Source of the DNA: a virus
Direction: 5' to 3' (one strand)
Length of the DNA stretch: 44,277 bases
Virus record (IMG/VR): IMGVR_UViG_3300047089_000190
Coordinates: 1-44,277 of that record
Both the position numbers and the translations under genes were made by a program. Position 1 is the stretch's first letter. Each line of letters begins with the position of its first letter. The notes beneath the pieces were generated by a model. It saw nothing but the letters and a program-made list of their open reading frames with translations, was not told where the DNA came from and did no database searches. Shown here one piece after another: positions 7,986 to 17,900 of the stretch.

Positions 7986-9140
7986 ATGACGGGCTTCGCC
8001 TCCGCTGTTGACATTGTAAACCGTGCGCTACAGCGCATCGGTGCGAAGCGTATTGGTCTTCTCACCGATACTTCGCGCAACGCGGCGGAGGCGAGCGCCT
8101 GTTACGACAAGCTGCGCCGGGCGGAACTGCGCCGCAATGTCTGGGTGTTCTCCATCAAGCGCGCAGCCATCCGCCCCGTGGGTACGTTCAACGCGACCAA
8201 ATACCTGACCTTTGCTGCGTGGGCGATCGGCACGACTTATGCCCAGAACGATGTCGTCACCGGCTCGGACTCGCAGGTTTATTACTCGCTCGGCGCTTCC
8301 AACCTCGCCAACGATCCCGTCACCACGACCGGCTATTGGGCACCGTATTTCGGCCCACTGACCGCATCTGAATATGTCGGCACCTGGGGCGCCGGTTTCA
8401 CCTATGCGCTCGGCGATCATGCCGTCGGGTCGGACTCCAAGGTGTACGTGTCGCTGATCGTCGGCAACATCAATCACAATCCGGTATCGACCGTGGGCGT
8501 GGATTGGCAGATTGCCACGACGGCCGACACCGACGATCTGACCAAAGCCACGTCAACGTCGGTGGCGTCCGGGTTCTATGCGGGCGAAATCGTCTTTATC
8601 GGCGCGGCAGTCTATCTGTCTCTGCAAAGCAGCAATACCGATGCCCCGCCGTCCAGCCAATGGCTGACCTTGACGGCCGCGCCTGCCCTTGCTGTTCCTG
8701 ATTTCATCTATCCGCTGGGCGCCGGTCCCTTGCAGCAATCCGGCACGCGCAATGTCTTCAAACTGCCCAACAATTATCTGCGTACAGCCCCGCAATCCAC
8801 CAAGCAGGGCAGCGTCACCGTCATGGGGTCGCCGACGAATCTTTCGTACACCGATTGGGAATACGAGTCGGGCTATCTGACTTCGGCTTGGTCAGGGCCG
8901 ATTCCGCTGCGTTTCGTCGCCGATATGACCGATGTCACCCAGATGGACGACATGTTCTGCGAGGGGCTGGGCGCGCGCGTGGCAATGGAGCTGTGCGAAC
9001 CGCTGACGCAGAGCGCCGCGAAATTGCAGGCCATCGAAGGCGAATACAAAACCTTCATGGCGGAAGCCCGCGCCGTCAACGGAATCGAAATCGGCCCGGT
9101 CGAACAGCCGCTCGACGATTTGCTGCAAGTCCGGTATTAA
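7986..9140 (+). CDS. Tail tubular protein A-like (adaptor) with inserted carbohydrate-binding-like modules
   Basis: A 384-residue protein starting directly after the upstream stop. The N-terminal 60 residues (VDIVNRALQRIGAKRI, then ELRRNVWVFSIKRA) match the gp11-like tail adaptor pattern of T7-type phages. Residues about 77-180 hold two copies of a pattern W-x-G-x-x-Y-x-x-G-D-x-V-x-x-x-x-x-V-Y-x-S, the hallmark of small CBM5/12-like chitin-binding modules. A third degenerate copy may follow near 190-225. The C-terminal part returns to adaptor-like sequence. It should form the ring between portal and nozzle, and the insertions probably decorate the outside. Confidence 0.75.
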   Translation: MTGFASAVDIVNRALQRIGAKRIGLLTDTSRNAAEASACYDKLRRAELRRNVWVFSIKRAAIRPVGTFNATKYLTFAAWAIGTTYAQNDVVTGSDSQVYYSLGASNLANDPVTTTGYWAPYFGPLTASEYVGTWGAGFTYALGDHAVGSDSKVYVSLIVGNINHNPVSTVGVDWQIATTADTDDLTKATSTSVASGFYAGEIVFIGAAVYLSLQSSNTDAPPSSQWLTLTAAPALAVPDFIYPLGAGPLQQSGTRNVFKLPNNYLRTAPQSTKQGSVTVMGSPTNLSYTDWEYESGYLTSAWSGPIPLRFVADMTDVTQMDDMFCEGLGARVAMELCEPLTQSAAKLQAIEGEYKTFMAEARAVNGIEIGPVEQPLDDLLQVRY

Positions 9141-9143
9141 GCC

Positions 9144-12100
9144 GTGGGCAGCGCGGCTTTTGCTCAAAATTCGTTTCTGGGCGGCGAGATTTGCCAGTAC
9201 AGTCAGGGTCGCTTTGACGAGCCTGCGTACAAAACCGGGCTTAATCTGTGTTCCAACGCGCTCCCGGTAGAAGAAGGCGCATGGGCGCGCCGCCCCGGCA
9301 CACAGTTTGCCGGATTTTCGCGCAGAGGCGCTCTGGGCCGGGTTATCGGTTTCGATATTGTCGCGTCTGCCCCCTACGATTTTGAGCTGACGCCGGGATT
9401 TCTGCGCGTCTGGCAAGGCCAAAGCCTCGCGCTCGATCAGGCCCCGGCTGCCGTCACCTCAATCTCAACCGCCAAACCAGCGGTCCTGACCGTTGCCGCG
9501 CCGCAAACATGGGCGAGCGGCGATTCGGTACAAATCGTTCTGGCTACGGACAACACAAATTATCTGGCGATGGCCTATCTCGCCAACCGCCAGTTTGTCT
9601 TGACCAAGCTCACCACGACCACCTTCTCGCTTGCCGACCAGTTGGGAAACTCCCTTGACGGTTCGCTCTTTGCGCTCGGCGTAACGGTAGCGACGGCCGG
9701 GCATATTTACGAAGTGGCGACGCCGTGGGCGGACGTAGCGACCATCAATACGGTGCGCATTGCGCAATCCGAACTGCAAATCCTGATGTTCGCCTACCAG
9801 ACAGCAACGCAATTGTTCACGGTCGGGGGAACGCTCTTTACCGGACAAAAGAGTTTCAGTCTGGCAGCTGCGACTTTCGTGGATGGACCATATCTCGATC
9901 CGCCAAAGGACGGCTCAAGCGTACAATCGTCCGGCGCGTCTGGTTCGGTGACACTGACTTTCTCGGTCAGTCAGGGCTTTACCTCCGCCAACATCGGCCA
10001 GAATATCAGGCTTCTGTCGGAACCGGCGCCGTGGATTTCCGGCGGACACTCCTACGTCGCCGGAGACAAGGTGAAGTATCAGGGCGTCTATTACAGCTGC
10101 ATCGTTGCCACTGGAACGGTGAACAATCCGACAGTGGCGATCAATGCATGGTCGATTGACGAAACCCTCGCGCACTGGTGCTATGCGCTCATTACTGCCG
10201 TCACCAGTACAACGGTTGTTACTGCGACCCTTTCCAACATTCCGCTCCCCCCCGGGCCGAACATCGTTATCGCGCTCGGAAATCCGCTGCTCTATACCCA
10301 CGACTCAGGCAATCCCATCACCACCTATCGCATGGGGCTTTATTGGGGCACGCAATTCCCGCAGAACGGAACCTTTCACGAGGGGCGATTCTGGTTTGCC
10401 GGTGCCGTACAGAACCGCGTCGATTCCGGCATGGTCAACAATGGCCTGACGTGCTCCCCAACCTTCTATGAGGGCACGGTCGCGGACGACTGCGGGATTT
10501 CCGCCGTGTTCAATTTCCCCGAAGTCATGGAAATTGAATCGATGGCGCCCGTCCATCAGGGCGTTCTCTGTCTCTGCCGGTCCGGCGAAGTGCTGATGCA
10601 GGCAAGCCAGCTCGGCGACCCGCTTACGCCAACCTCCATTCAGGCGCACCAGGTATCGCGCTATGGTGCCGAAAAGCTCGATCCCGTTTCGGTCGGATAT
10701 TCCACGCTGTTCGTCCAGCGATACGGCAAGAAGGTACTGGACCTGACGGCCAGCGTTTTCAGCCAGCGGATTTCTGCGGTCAATGTATCGCGGGACGCGC
10801 GGCATCTGACGGCGCCCGGCGTAACGGAAATCCGTTCGCAACGCGAACTGGCCCCGCTCATCTGGGCGAGGTCGCCGAACGCGATGGGCGGCTGGATCGG
10901 CATGACCTACAAGCGGGAGGATTCGTATTCGTCTTCTGCCCCGCTTTTCAATGCGTGGCACCGTCACCAGCACGGCGGCCAGCGTTATCCAAAATCCATC
11001 ACGACGGGAACCGTGGCGGGCGGCGCCACCGATACGCTCGCCATGCTCACCGAGCAGCCGAACAACACCTATTACGACTATAACGCTCACCACGTAGAAT
11101 TTCTCACGCCCATCTTTCAGGAAGGCCAGAGCCTTGCGACGGCATGGCAGGCTGACGATGCAATCGCTCCGGTATCGGCGCTGATTTCCGGTACAAACGT
11201 GATCTTTTACGGTTTGTGGCACATTCTGGGCCGAACTGTGGGGGTCTATATCGCCGGGCTTGATTGCGGGGATTATGTCGTCGCCACGAACGGGTCGGTG
11301 ACAGTGCCGTTCGGGGCCTGTGACGGGCTGTTTACGCTCGCATTTCTCGAATCGGTTTCCGGCGGAGTGAATTTCGTTTTGCCGGGTACGGGCGCCGACC
11401 CTGTATTCCTGACCCAGCCTGCCGTACAGAGCTATTCCGATCCGCTGCCGCATATTGTGGCCTGGCTTGGTTCGGCGGCGCCTGGCAGCACCAACATTAT
11501 CGGCGAATACGATGGCGGCAATGTCTGCGCGCAGTTCAATTTCAGTTCCGGCGCATTCGTTTCGCGGCAGGACATGTCCGCGCTCGGCGTCTATCCAGGC
11601 GTTCTGAACGGCAACACGGTATTGTCGCCAGACGGGAAAATGTGGACCACCAACGATCACTCGACCGGTCCCGGCGCTTATGTCCGTGTTGATCCGTCCG
11701 GCTCGCCGTGGAGCGTTACCGATTCATGGGGTGTCTATCCAGCGGACGTTCCCACCGGATCGCCCTACCCGATTTCCCAGGCGTATCTGACGATGGGTTC
11801 GACGCACTGGCTGGTGCAGGGCGGCTTTACCAATAGCCATATTACGGTCCTGCGTGCCGATCCGCCCGCCTATCCGGCCGGGCACTTCGGTTTCTGGGGC
11901 CATCAGACAGACATCACCAGCGACGGTTCGTTCGGCGTCTGCGCCGGCCCGCAGTCCGCATCGAGTGCAACGGCATACTGGACCGCAGAAACCCATGCGT
12001 CAGGACCGCCGTACAAACTCGGCAAGACCGTGATCGCGAGCGGCGCGGAGAACTACGATCCTTCGACGTGGACCACGCCCAACGGCTTCATTACCACAAC

Positions 12101-12995
12101 CACGATCAAGACCTATGTGCCTACGGATTTCGATGCAACATGGACCACGATTTTTGCCTTCTGCGGCCCGGCCTACGACGCGACCGACGGCCATTTGCTG
12201 TTGCAGGTGCGCACCACCGATGTCGTCACCAACAAGCAGTACATCGTCAAGGTCAATTCCTCCACGGGTGCCGTGATCTGGAAGGTGCCGGTGCTGAGTG
12301 CGTTTTTCAACGAACAGGCCGTGTGCTTTTCGCGCATCCAGACCGGGTACTATTTCTATCAGGCCCAGACCTCCACCTGGGGCGGCACCGCGTACAGCAT
12401 CAAGACTTCGGACGGAACAACCACCACGCAGACCTATACGGGGTTGTCCGGTTTGAGCGAGCAGGTATCCGATGACGTGCTGGGCTGCATCATCGGCAAC
12501 GGCGGCTGGGACAAGGCGCAGGGGAACATCACCTTGCTAAACTCTACGCCGAACGCTGGCGGTACGCTGGTGGCGATCTATTTTGTGACGCCGGGCACCG
12601 CCGCAACCAATACGATCCTTGCGACCGCTCCGGTGGTTATCGGGTTTCGTTTTCCCTCCAAGGGTCAGTTGCTCCGCCCGCAGTCTCCAGAAGCGAGTGG
12701 CGCGCGCAACGGTCCTGCTATGGGCAAGACGCGCCGTCCTCACCGTGCGGCCGCCTATCTGGTGAACGCCATCAACGGCACGACGTATTGGGGTACGGAT
12801 TTCACTACCGTATATCCGCTGATTTTTGAATCGCCGCGCGAATCAGACACAGTGCTACAGCCCTTCACGGGGATTCAGCGGTTCGAGTTGCAGGGCGACT
12901 ACGACTACGACGGCATGATCGCATGGGAAACGTCCAGCCTCTATCCGCTGGCGGTCGCTGCGATTGAAGGATTTTTGGAAACGCAGGACATCTGA
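9144..12995 (+). CDS. Tail tubular protein B-like (nozzle) with large inserted beta domain
   Basis: A 1283-residue protein (T7 gp12 is about 800). It starts at GTG 9144. The N-terminus (NSFLGGEICQYSQGRFDEP and ALPVEEGAWARRPGTQFAG) is diagnostic of gp12-like nozzle proteins. Around residues 290-330 lies one CBM5/12-like module (HSYVAGDKVKYQGVYYSC). The nozzle sequence runs to about residue 730, then about 420 residues of foreign beta-rich sequence follow. After that the nozzle C-terminus resumes near residue 1158 with VVIGFRFPSKGQLLRP. The insertion has PQQ-propeller-like phrases, for example VKVNSSTGAVIWKVPV. The next gene overlaps in TGATG. It should form the tail exit, with added receptor-binding surface. 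Confidence 0.8.
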   Translation: MGSAAFAQNSFLGGEICQYSQGRFDEPAYKTGLNLCSNALPVEEGAWARRPGTQFAGFSRRGALGRVIGFDIVASAPYDFELTPGFLRVWQGQSLALDQAPAAVTSISTAKPAVLTVAAPQTWASGDSVQIVLATDNTNYLAMAYLANRQFVLTKLTTTTFSLADQLGNSLDGSLFALGVTVATAGHIYEVATPWADVATINTVRIAQSELQILMFAYQTATQLFTVGGTLFTGQKSFSLAAATFVDGPYLDPPKDGSSVQSSGASGSVTLTFSVSQGFTSANIGQNIRLLSEPAPWISGGHSYVAGDKVKYQGVYYSCIVATGTVNNPTVAINAWSIDETLAHWCYALITAVTSTTVVTATLSNIPLPPGPNIVIALGNPLLYTHDSGNPITTYRMGLYWGTQFPQNGTFHEGRFWFAGAVQNRVDSGMVNNGLTCSPTFYEGTVADDCGISAVFNFPEVMEIESMAPVHQGVLCLCRSGEVLMQASQLGDPLTPTSIQAHQVSRYGAEKLDPVSVGYSTLFVQRYGKKVLDLTASVFSQRISAVNVSRDARHLTAPGVTEIRSQRELAPLIWARSPNAMGGWIGMTYKREDSYSSSAPLFNAWHRHQHGGQRYPKSITTGTVAGGATDTLAMLTEQPNNTYYDYNAHHVEFLTPIFQEGQSLATAWQADDAIAPVSALISGTNVIFYGLWHILGRTVGVYIAGLDCGDYVVATNGSVTVPFGACDGLFTLAFLESVSGGVNFVLPGTGADPVFLTQPAVQSYSDPLPHIVAWLGSAAPGSTNIIGEYDGGNVCAQFNFSSGAFVSRQDMSALGVYPGVLNGNTVLSPDGKMWTTNDHSTGPGAYVRVDPSGSPWSVTDSWGVYPADVPTGSPYPISQAYLTMGSTHWLVQGGFTNSHITVLRADPPAYPAGHFGFWGHQTDITSDGSFGVCAGPQSASSATAYWTAETHASGPPYKLGKTVIASGAENYDPSTWTTPNGFITTTTIKTYVPTDFDATWTTIFAFCGPAYDATDGHLLLQVRTTDVVTNKQYIVKVNSSTGAVIWKVPVLSAFFNEQAVCFSRIQTGYYFYQAQTSTWGGTAYSIKTSDGTTTTQTYTGLSGLSEQVSDDVLGCIIGNGGWDKAQGNITLLNSTPNAGGTLVAIYFVTPGTAATNTILATAPVVIGFRFPSKGQLLRPQSPEASGARNGPAMGKTRRPHRAAAYLVNAINGTTYWGTDFTTVYPLIFESPRESDTVLQPFTGIQRFELQGDYDYDGMIAWETSSLYPLAVAAIEGFLETQDI

Positions 12996-13420
12996 TGGCT
13001 GTCGATTACGGAGCGATTGGCGGTGGGGTGAAGGGCCTGACGGGCGGCATCGCCGATCTGTTTGCGTCCGGCATGTACGGCCAGCAAGCCAATATCTACG
13101 GACAGGACGTAAATCTCGCCAAGGAATCCACTGGCCTAAAGGAATATGCAGCCACCGGCGAAGCGCTCATGGGGCTTGGCGCAACCCGTACAGGCTACGG
13201 CGGCGGCAATCTGGCAACGTCCGGATCGGCGGTCGATGTGCTGGCAGAATCGGCCCAAAACGCCAGTCTCAACAAAAGCATGATCGCCATTCAGGGCCAG
13301 CTAGAGGAAAACGATTTCCTCATCAAGCAGCAGGCCGCGAAGTCTCAGGAAACAAGCAGTCTCATCGGCGGCATCGGCGGGCTGATTGGCGGCGCGGCAC
13401 AGATCGGCATGGGTATCTGA
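12995..13420 (+). CDS. Internal virion protein, gp14-like position
   Basis: A 141-residue protein with Gly/Ala-rich hydrophobic ends (GAIGGGVKGLTGGIADLF and LIGGIGGLIGGAAQIGMGI) and a helical, Gln/Asn-rich middle. This layout is common in the smallest ejection protein of podoviruses, whose hydrophobic segments enter the outer membrane. ATG at 12995 overlaps the nozzle stop (TGATG). It is followed after one base by the second internal protein. The call rests on composition and gene order; sequence identity to T7 gp14 is not evident by eye. Confidence 0.65.
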   Translation: MAVDYGAIGGGVKGLTGGIADLFASGMYGQQANIYGQDVNLAKESTGLKEYAATGEALMGLGATRTGYGGGNLATSGSAVDVLAESAQNASLNKSMIAIQGQLEENDFLIKQQAAKSQETSSLIGGIGGLIGGAAQIGMGI

Positions 13421-13421
13421 C

Positions 13422-14966
13422 ATGGCGGCAATTCCTGTTTACAATCCGCTGAACGCAATCGGTCAGGGCCTTCGCATCCCGGAAGGCGGGGCCGGCGATC
13501 TTGGCGTGGCAGCGCGCCATGCCAGCGCGCAACTGCGTGTGGGCGGAGACGCGGTTGCTGGCACCGTCGAAACCTACGGCCAGCACGAAGTCCAGCAGGA
13601 AAACGCCGATATCGAAACCGCCAAGGCCGGTACGCTCGATCCGCTGACACAAGGCATCAATAAGGCGCTCGCCAACGCCCCGCAGGGCAAAGAGCACGAT
13701 GCACTGAACGAATATCTGAACGGCCAGGGTGCCGAACTCATCAACAAGATCGGTGCGGACGCATCCACTACCGAAGGCCAGCAACGCGCCGCGTCCGCGC
13801 GCGCCGAACTCACCAGCTATGCGTTTCGTTTCGGGCATTCCGGCGTCTCGATTATCTCGGCCGTCAACGTAAGGAACAGCGTCAACAACGGCGCCAATGT
13901 CTATGCCCAGCAGGCCGGTCAGGGATTCATGTCGCTGGCCGATGCGCGCGAGAACACCCGTACGCTGGTCGAAAGCTCGATCAAGTCCGCGCCCGATATT
14001 TCCGCCGAAGACGCGGCGCGGGTACGCGATGCGGTTCTCTCGTCGAAGTATCACGACATCGACGCTGCGGTGGGCAAGGGTTGGGCCGAACGCGATCCGG
14101 TACGCCTTGGCGAGGCCATTGCGAAGGGCGAGCTGCCAAATCTGAGCGGCGAAGAAGTCGATGCACTGAAGGACCACGCCGTCACCTACAACCGCGCTCA
14201 AGTCGATTTTGCTCAATCGCAACAGAAGAAGCAGGCCGACGATTTGCTGGCACAATCCTATTCGGGGCTGTCTCTCGACGGCAACGGCAACATGATCCTG
14301 ACCCCGCAATTCATTCAGGGCAGGGACCAGTATGCGCACATGCCGGGCGCGGAAGCCGCCAAGACCGAATCGTCGCTGAAACTTGTGCAGCAGGTGCAGC
14401 GCGATCAGATCGACGGCAAGAGCGTCGTTACCGACCCGCGCGTTTACGCCGACCTGACGAAGCGTCTATTTCTGCCTTCTGGCGACCCGCACGCACTATC
14501 GTTCGCCGATATAGACGAAGCGCGAATCCACGGTGCGCTCAGCGACCGCGACTGGAAGATGATGCACGAGTCGCTTGAGGACCTGGAAAAAGACCCGGTA
14601 AAGAAGGACGCCTACGGCCAGTTCTCAAAGCAGACGGAGGCTCTGAAAGGCGTCATCACCAAGACGAATCCGATCGCCGGTATTTTCGATGCTGGCGGCG
14701 ACCAGCGTTACGCAGAATTTCTGGTGGCAGCCCATTCACGATTCGATGCGGCGTACAAATCCGGCCAGTGGCACAAATTGCTTGATGCAAACGAGTTGGG
14801 AAAGCTCGCCGTGCAGTACGGCAACCTTCCACCCCAGAGCGGTTCGCCAACACTCGGCAAGCCGCAATATGTACCGCCGCCTGCAAATTCGCCGCACGCA
14901 CCAACTACCAAGCGCAATCCGGGCGAAACAGCGGAAGCCTATCTTGCCCGCGTGGGCGCGCATTAA
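13422..14966 (+). CDS. Internal virion protein, gp15-like position
   Basis: A 514-residue, mostly helical soluble protein starting at ATG 13422, one base after the previous stop. It begins MAAIPVYNPLNAIGQGLRIP and is rich in Ala, Gln, Asp and Lys, with no membrane segment. By order it is the second of three ejection proteins: small, medium, then very large with transglycosylase. It should form part of the trans-periplasmic channel. The C-terminal 40 residues are proline-rich and end with a short helix (GETAEAYLARVGAH). No enzymatic motif is visible. Confidence 0.65.
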   Translation: MAAIPVYNPLNAIGQGLRIPEGGAGDLGVAARHASAQLRVGGDAVAGTVETYGQHEVQQENADIETAKAGTLDPLTQGINKALANAPQGKEHDALNEYLNGQGAELINKIGADASTTEGQQRAASARAELTSYAFRFGHSGVSIISAVNVRNSVNNGANVYAQQAGQGFMSLADARENTRTLVESSIKSAPDISAEDAARVRDAVLSSKYHDIDAAVGKGWAERDPVRLGEAIAKGELPNLSGEEVDALKDHAVTYNRAQVDFAQSQQKKQADDLLAQSYSGLSLDGNGNMILTPQFIQGRDQYAHMPGAEAAKTESSLKLVQQVQRDQIDGKSVVTDPRVYADLTKRLFLPSGDPHALSFADIDEARIHGALSDRDWKMMHESLEDLEKDPVKKDAYGQFSKQTEALKGVITKTNPIAGIFDAGGDQRYAEFLVAAHSRFDAAYKSGQWHKLLDANELGKLAVQYGNLPPQSGSPTLGKPQYVPPPANSPHAPTTKRNPGETAEAYLARVGAH

Positions 14967-17900
14967 ATGAGCCAGCCGGGGATTGCACCCACACCGCCGG
15001 AAGCGGCAGGCGCGGCCAGACTGAATGCGCTTCGTCAAGGCGGGTTCAGCGAACAGGAAGCATCCGATTATCAGGCGCGGCAATCTGTTGTGCTTGCGCG
15101 GGGTGGATTTTCCGGCAAGGAAATCAGCAACTATTGGGGCAGCGATCCTAAAACCCCACAGCTCGCCCACACACTTTCGATGAATGCCGACACGCCGAAA
15201 GAGGCTGGCAATCTCTACGAAGAATACATGGCCGGCTGGCAGGACTCCGATCTTGGCCTTGCGATGCACGGCAAGCCGACACTCGCGCATTCTCCCAAGA
15301 GCGGCATCATTGCGTCGGTGATCAATCAGGCGGGACAATTCGTCGGCGATCTTCCGGCGGCAGCGCCGGGCGCGTTCATCGGTGCAGGTGCAGGCGGTGC
15401 GGCCGGCGCTCTGGTGCCCGGCGCTGGCGAGACTGGCGCGTCTGAAGCGATCGGCGCTGCCGCCGGTGCGGGCTTCGGATTCAATGCGGTGCCGCAGGCG
15501 GTGCGCGAGGGCTTGCTGGATGCGTACAATCGCGGCCAGGTCAAGACATGGACCGATGCGTGGAACGTCGCATGGAACAGCGCCTCGAATGTGGTGAAAC
15601 AGGGCGTCGTCGGTGCGGCAACAAACCTTGTCGGCGGCCCGGCGGCACAGGTTGCCGGAAAGGCCGGACTAGGCCCGGTTGCACAGACCGGCGTCAGGCT
15701 CGCGACGGAAGCAGGCACGGCCGTCACGACCGGGGCGCTGCTCGACGGCCATGTACCGGACGCACACGATTTCGCCGCAGCCGGACTGCTGATCTTCGGC
15801 CTGCATGGTGTCGCGGGCGCTGCTGGAAAGATCGTTGGGGGAAAGTATCGGGCGTCCATCGGCGAGAATCGAATCGCCGCCAATCTGCAACAGGTTTACC
15901 GCGAGACAGGCATCCCGCCATGGCAGGCGGCAAAACTCGCGCAAAGCGATCCTGTCGTCTATCAGGAATTGCTCGCGCAGGACACGGGCGGCAATCCATC
16001 GCTCGGCAAGACGCGCGCGCACGGCGGCATCGAGCCGCAGCCGTTCGGCAAACGTACAGCCACGCCAGAACAGGAAGGCAAGACGCCAAGCTTTGCGCGG
16101 ACTGCCGACGATCTTCTGCCGACGGTCAGGGGCCTGGAAGGGTCCGGCATCGAAGCCAGAGACGACGCTGCAATCTCACCGGCGGGCGCAATGGGCCGCT
16201 ACCAGATCATGCCGGGCACGGCGCGGCAATACGGCTTTGACCCGGCGCATTTGCTCGACCCGCATTACAACGAAATGGTCGCCCGTACCGTTCTCTCCGA
16301 CCTCATCAAACGGTACAATGGCGACACGGCTGCGGTGCTTGTGGCCTATAATGCCGGTCCGGGATGGGCTGCGAAATTCCTTGCCGCCGGCCGCGATCCC
16401 TCCATGCTGCCGCACGAGACGCAGAAATATCTCACTCATGCGGAGTCGATGGGCCTGACTCCGGTCGGCCCATACCGCGCCAACTGGAAGAACTTCCGCG
16501 ACCGGCCGGAAATGGTATTGCGCCAGACCACGCAGGGCAATGTGATCCCGGACCCTCATGCGGTTGCGTCCTATCTGCACGAGTTCGGCAGGCTCGCCAA
16601 TTTCAGTTTCAAGATCGAGCCTGCGATGATGGACATAGATGAAGGGCCGGGGCCTTCGTTCGAGCATCGGCCGGCCGAACCCTTCGCCAGTACCTATCGC
16701 AATGTGTTCATTCCAGACACACCGGAAGAAACACAGAAGCGCTGGTACGGACTAGGACGCTACGAAGTCCTCTATCACGAAGTCGGCCATGCGATCGACA
16801 GTTACATGCATGGCGGAACGGGAACAACAAGACAGATTTCCGACCCGGAATTGAAGGCGGAAATGGTGGCTTCGTCCAAGGCGTGGAAGCCGCTCATCTG
16901 GGAACGCTATCCCGACCATGCCAAGAAGCCTTCCGAACTCGTCGCCGACAACATCGCGCGCTACATTTCCGATCCTGTGGCGCGAAAGGACATGCCGCTG
17001 TTCGACAAGCAGTACGGCGAAATTCTCAAACCGTACATCGAAGCGGCGGAACGCGCCCTGCCTGTGAAGGGCAGCGACGGCAAATGGACCGACCCGAAGG
17101 GTGCCCCGCAGGGCGGCGGCTGGTACGGCATGGATGGTGGTGGAAAGAAACCGCCCGGCGGGGGCGGTACACAAGGGGGCGAAGGTCCAAAGCAAATCCC
17201 CGGACCGAAAGGCGACAGGTTCCGCCTGCCGTTTGATTTGCGCGCGCAACGCTTTCAGGAAGACATGATCGGCAAGGAACCGGAACGCGGCACCCCGCCG
17301 CTCGGCGAAGCTGTCCGGCAGTATGTCTCGGAACTGAAACCGGCCGAAGACATCGACACGCTGTTGCGCGAACGCGGAAAGCTCGGGCCGAAGTCCGTGG
17401 GCGTCGCCGATATGTTCCGGCAGACCTACGGCTCGGAAGGCCGGGCGCTCTCCATGCTGAAGGACGGCCCGCTGGATTTGTCTGACCCGAACAACATCAC
17501 GCGGCGCGCAGGTATAAAGCCGTACATGAAGATTTTGGAGGACGTGCAAAAGGGCGGCGGCACGCTGGAAGGCTTCGACTACTGGCGTTCGGCCCAGCGC
17601 ACGGTACAGCTCGACAAACGCGGCATAGAAGGCGTCATGCCGCTCGACGAAGCGAAAGCCACGATAAAAGACGCGCCGGAGATTTACGCAGAAGCGGACG
17701 GCGAATTGCAGAAGTTTCAGGGCGCCATGCTCGATTACATGGTGGCGTCTGGTACGATTTCGGCCAAGCAAAAGGCGCTGATGCTGAAGGCGGGACCGTC
17801 CTATGTCTCGTTTCGCCGCATCATGGGCGACGACCAGAGTTTCATCACCATGCGCGGCTCGCGATCGTTCCGTGTCGGACGGTCGGTGTTCAAGATAGAG

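Noticed and set aside
10305-11660. Minus-strand frame of 451 codons opposite the nozzle gene
   Set aside because: Antisense shadow in a GC-rich gene; no family features.
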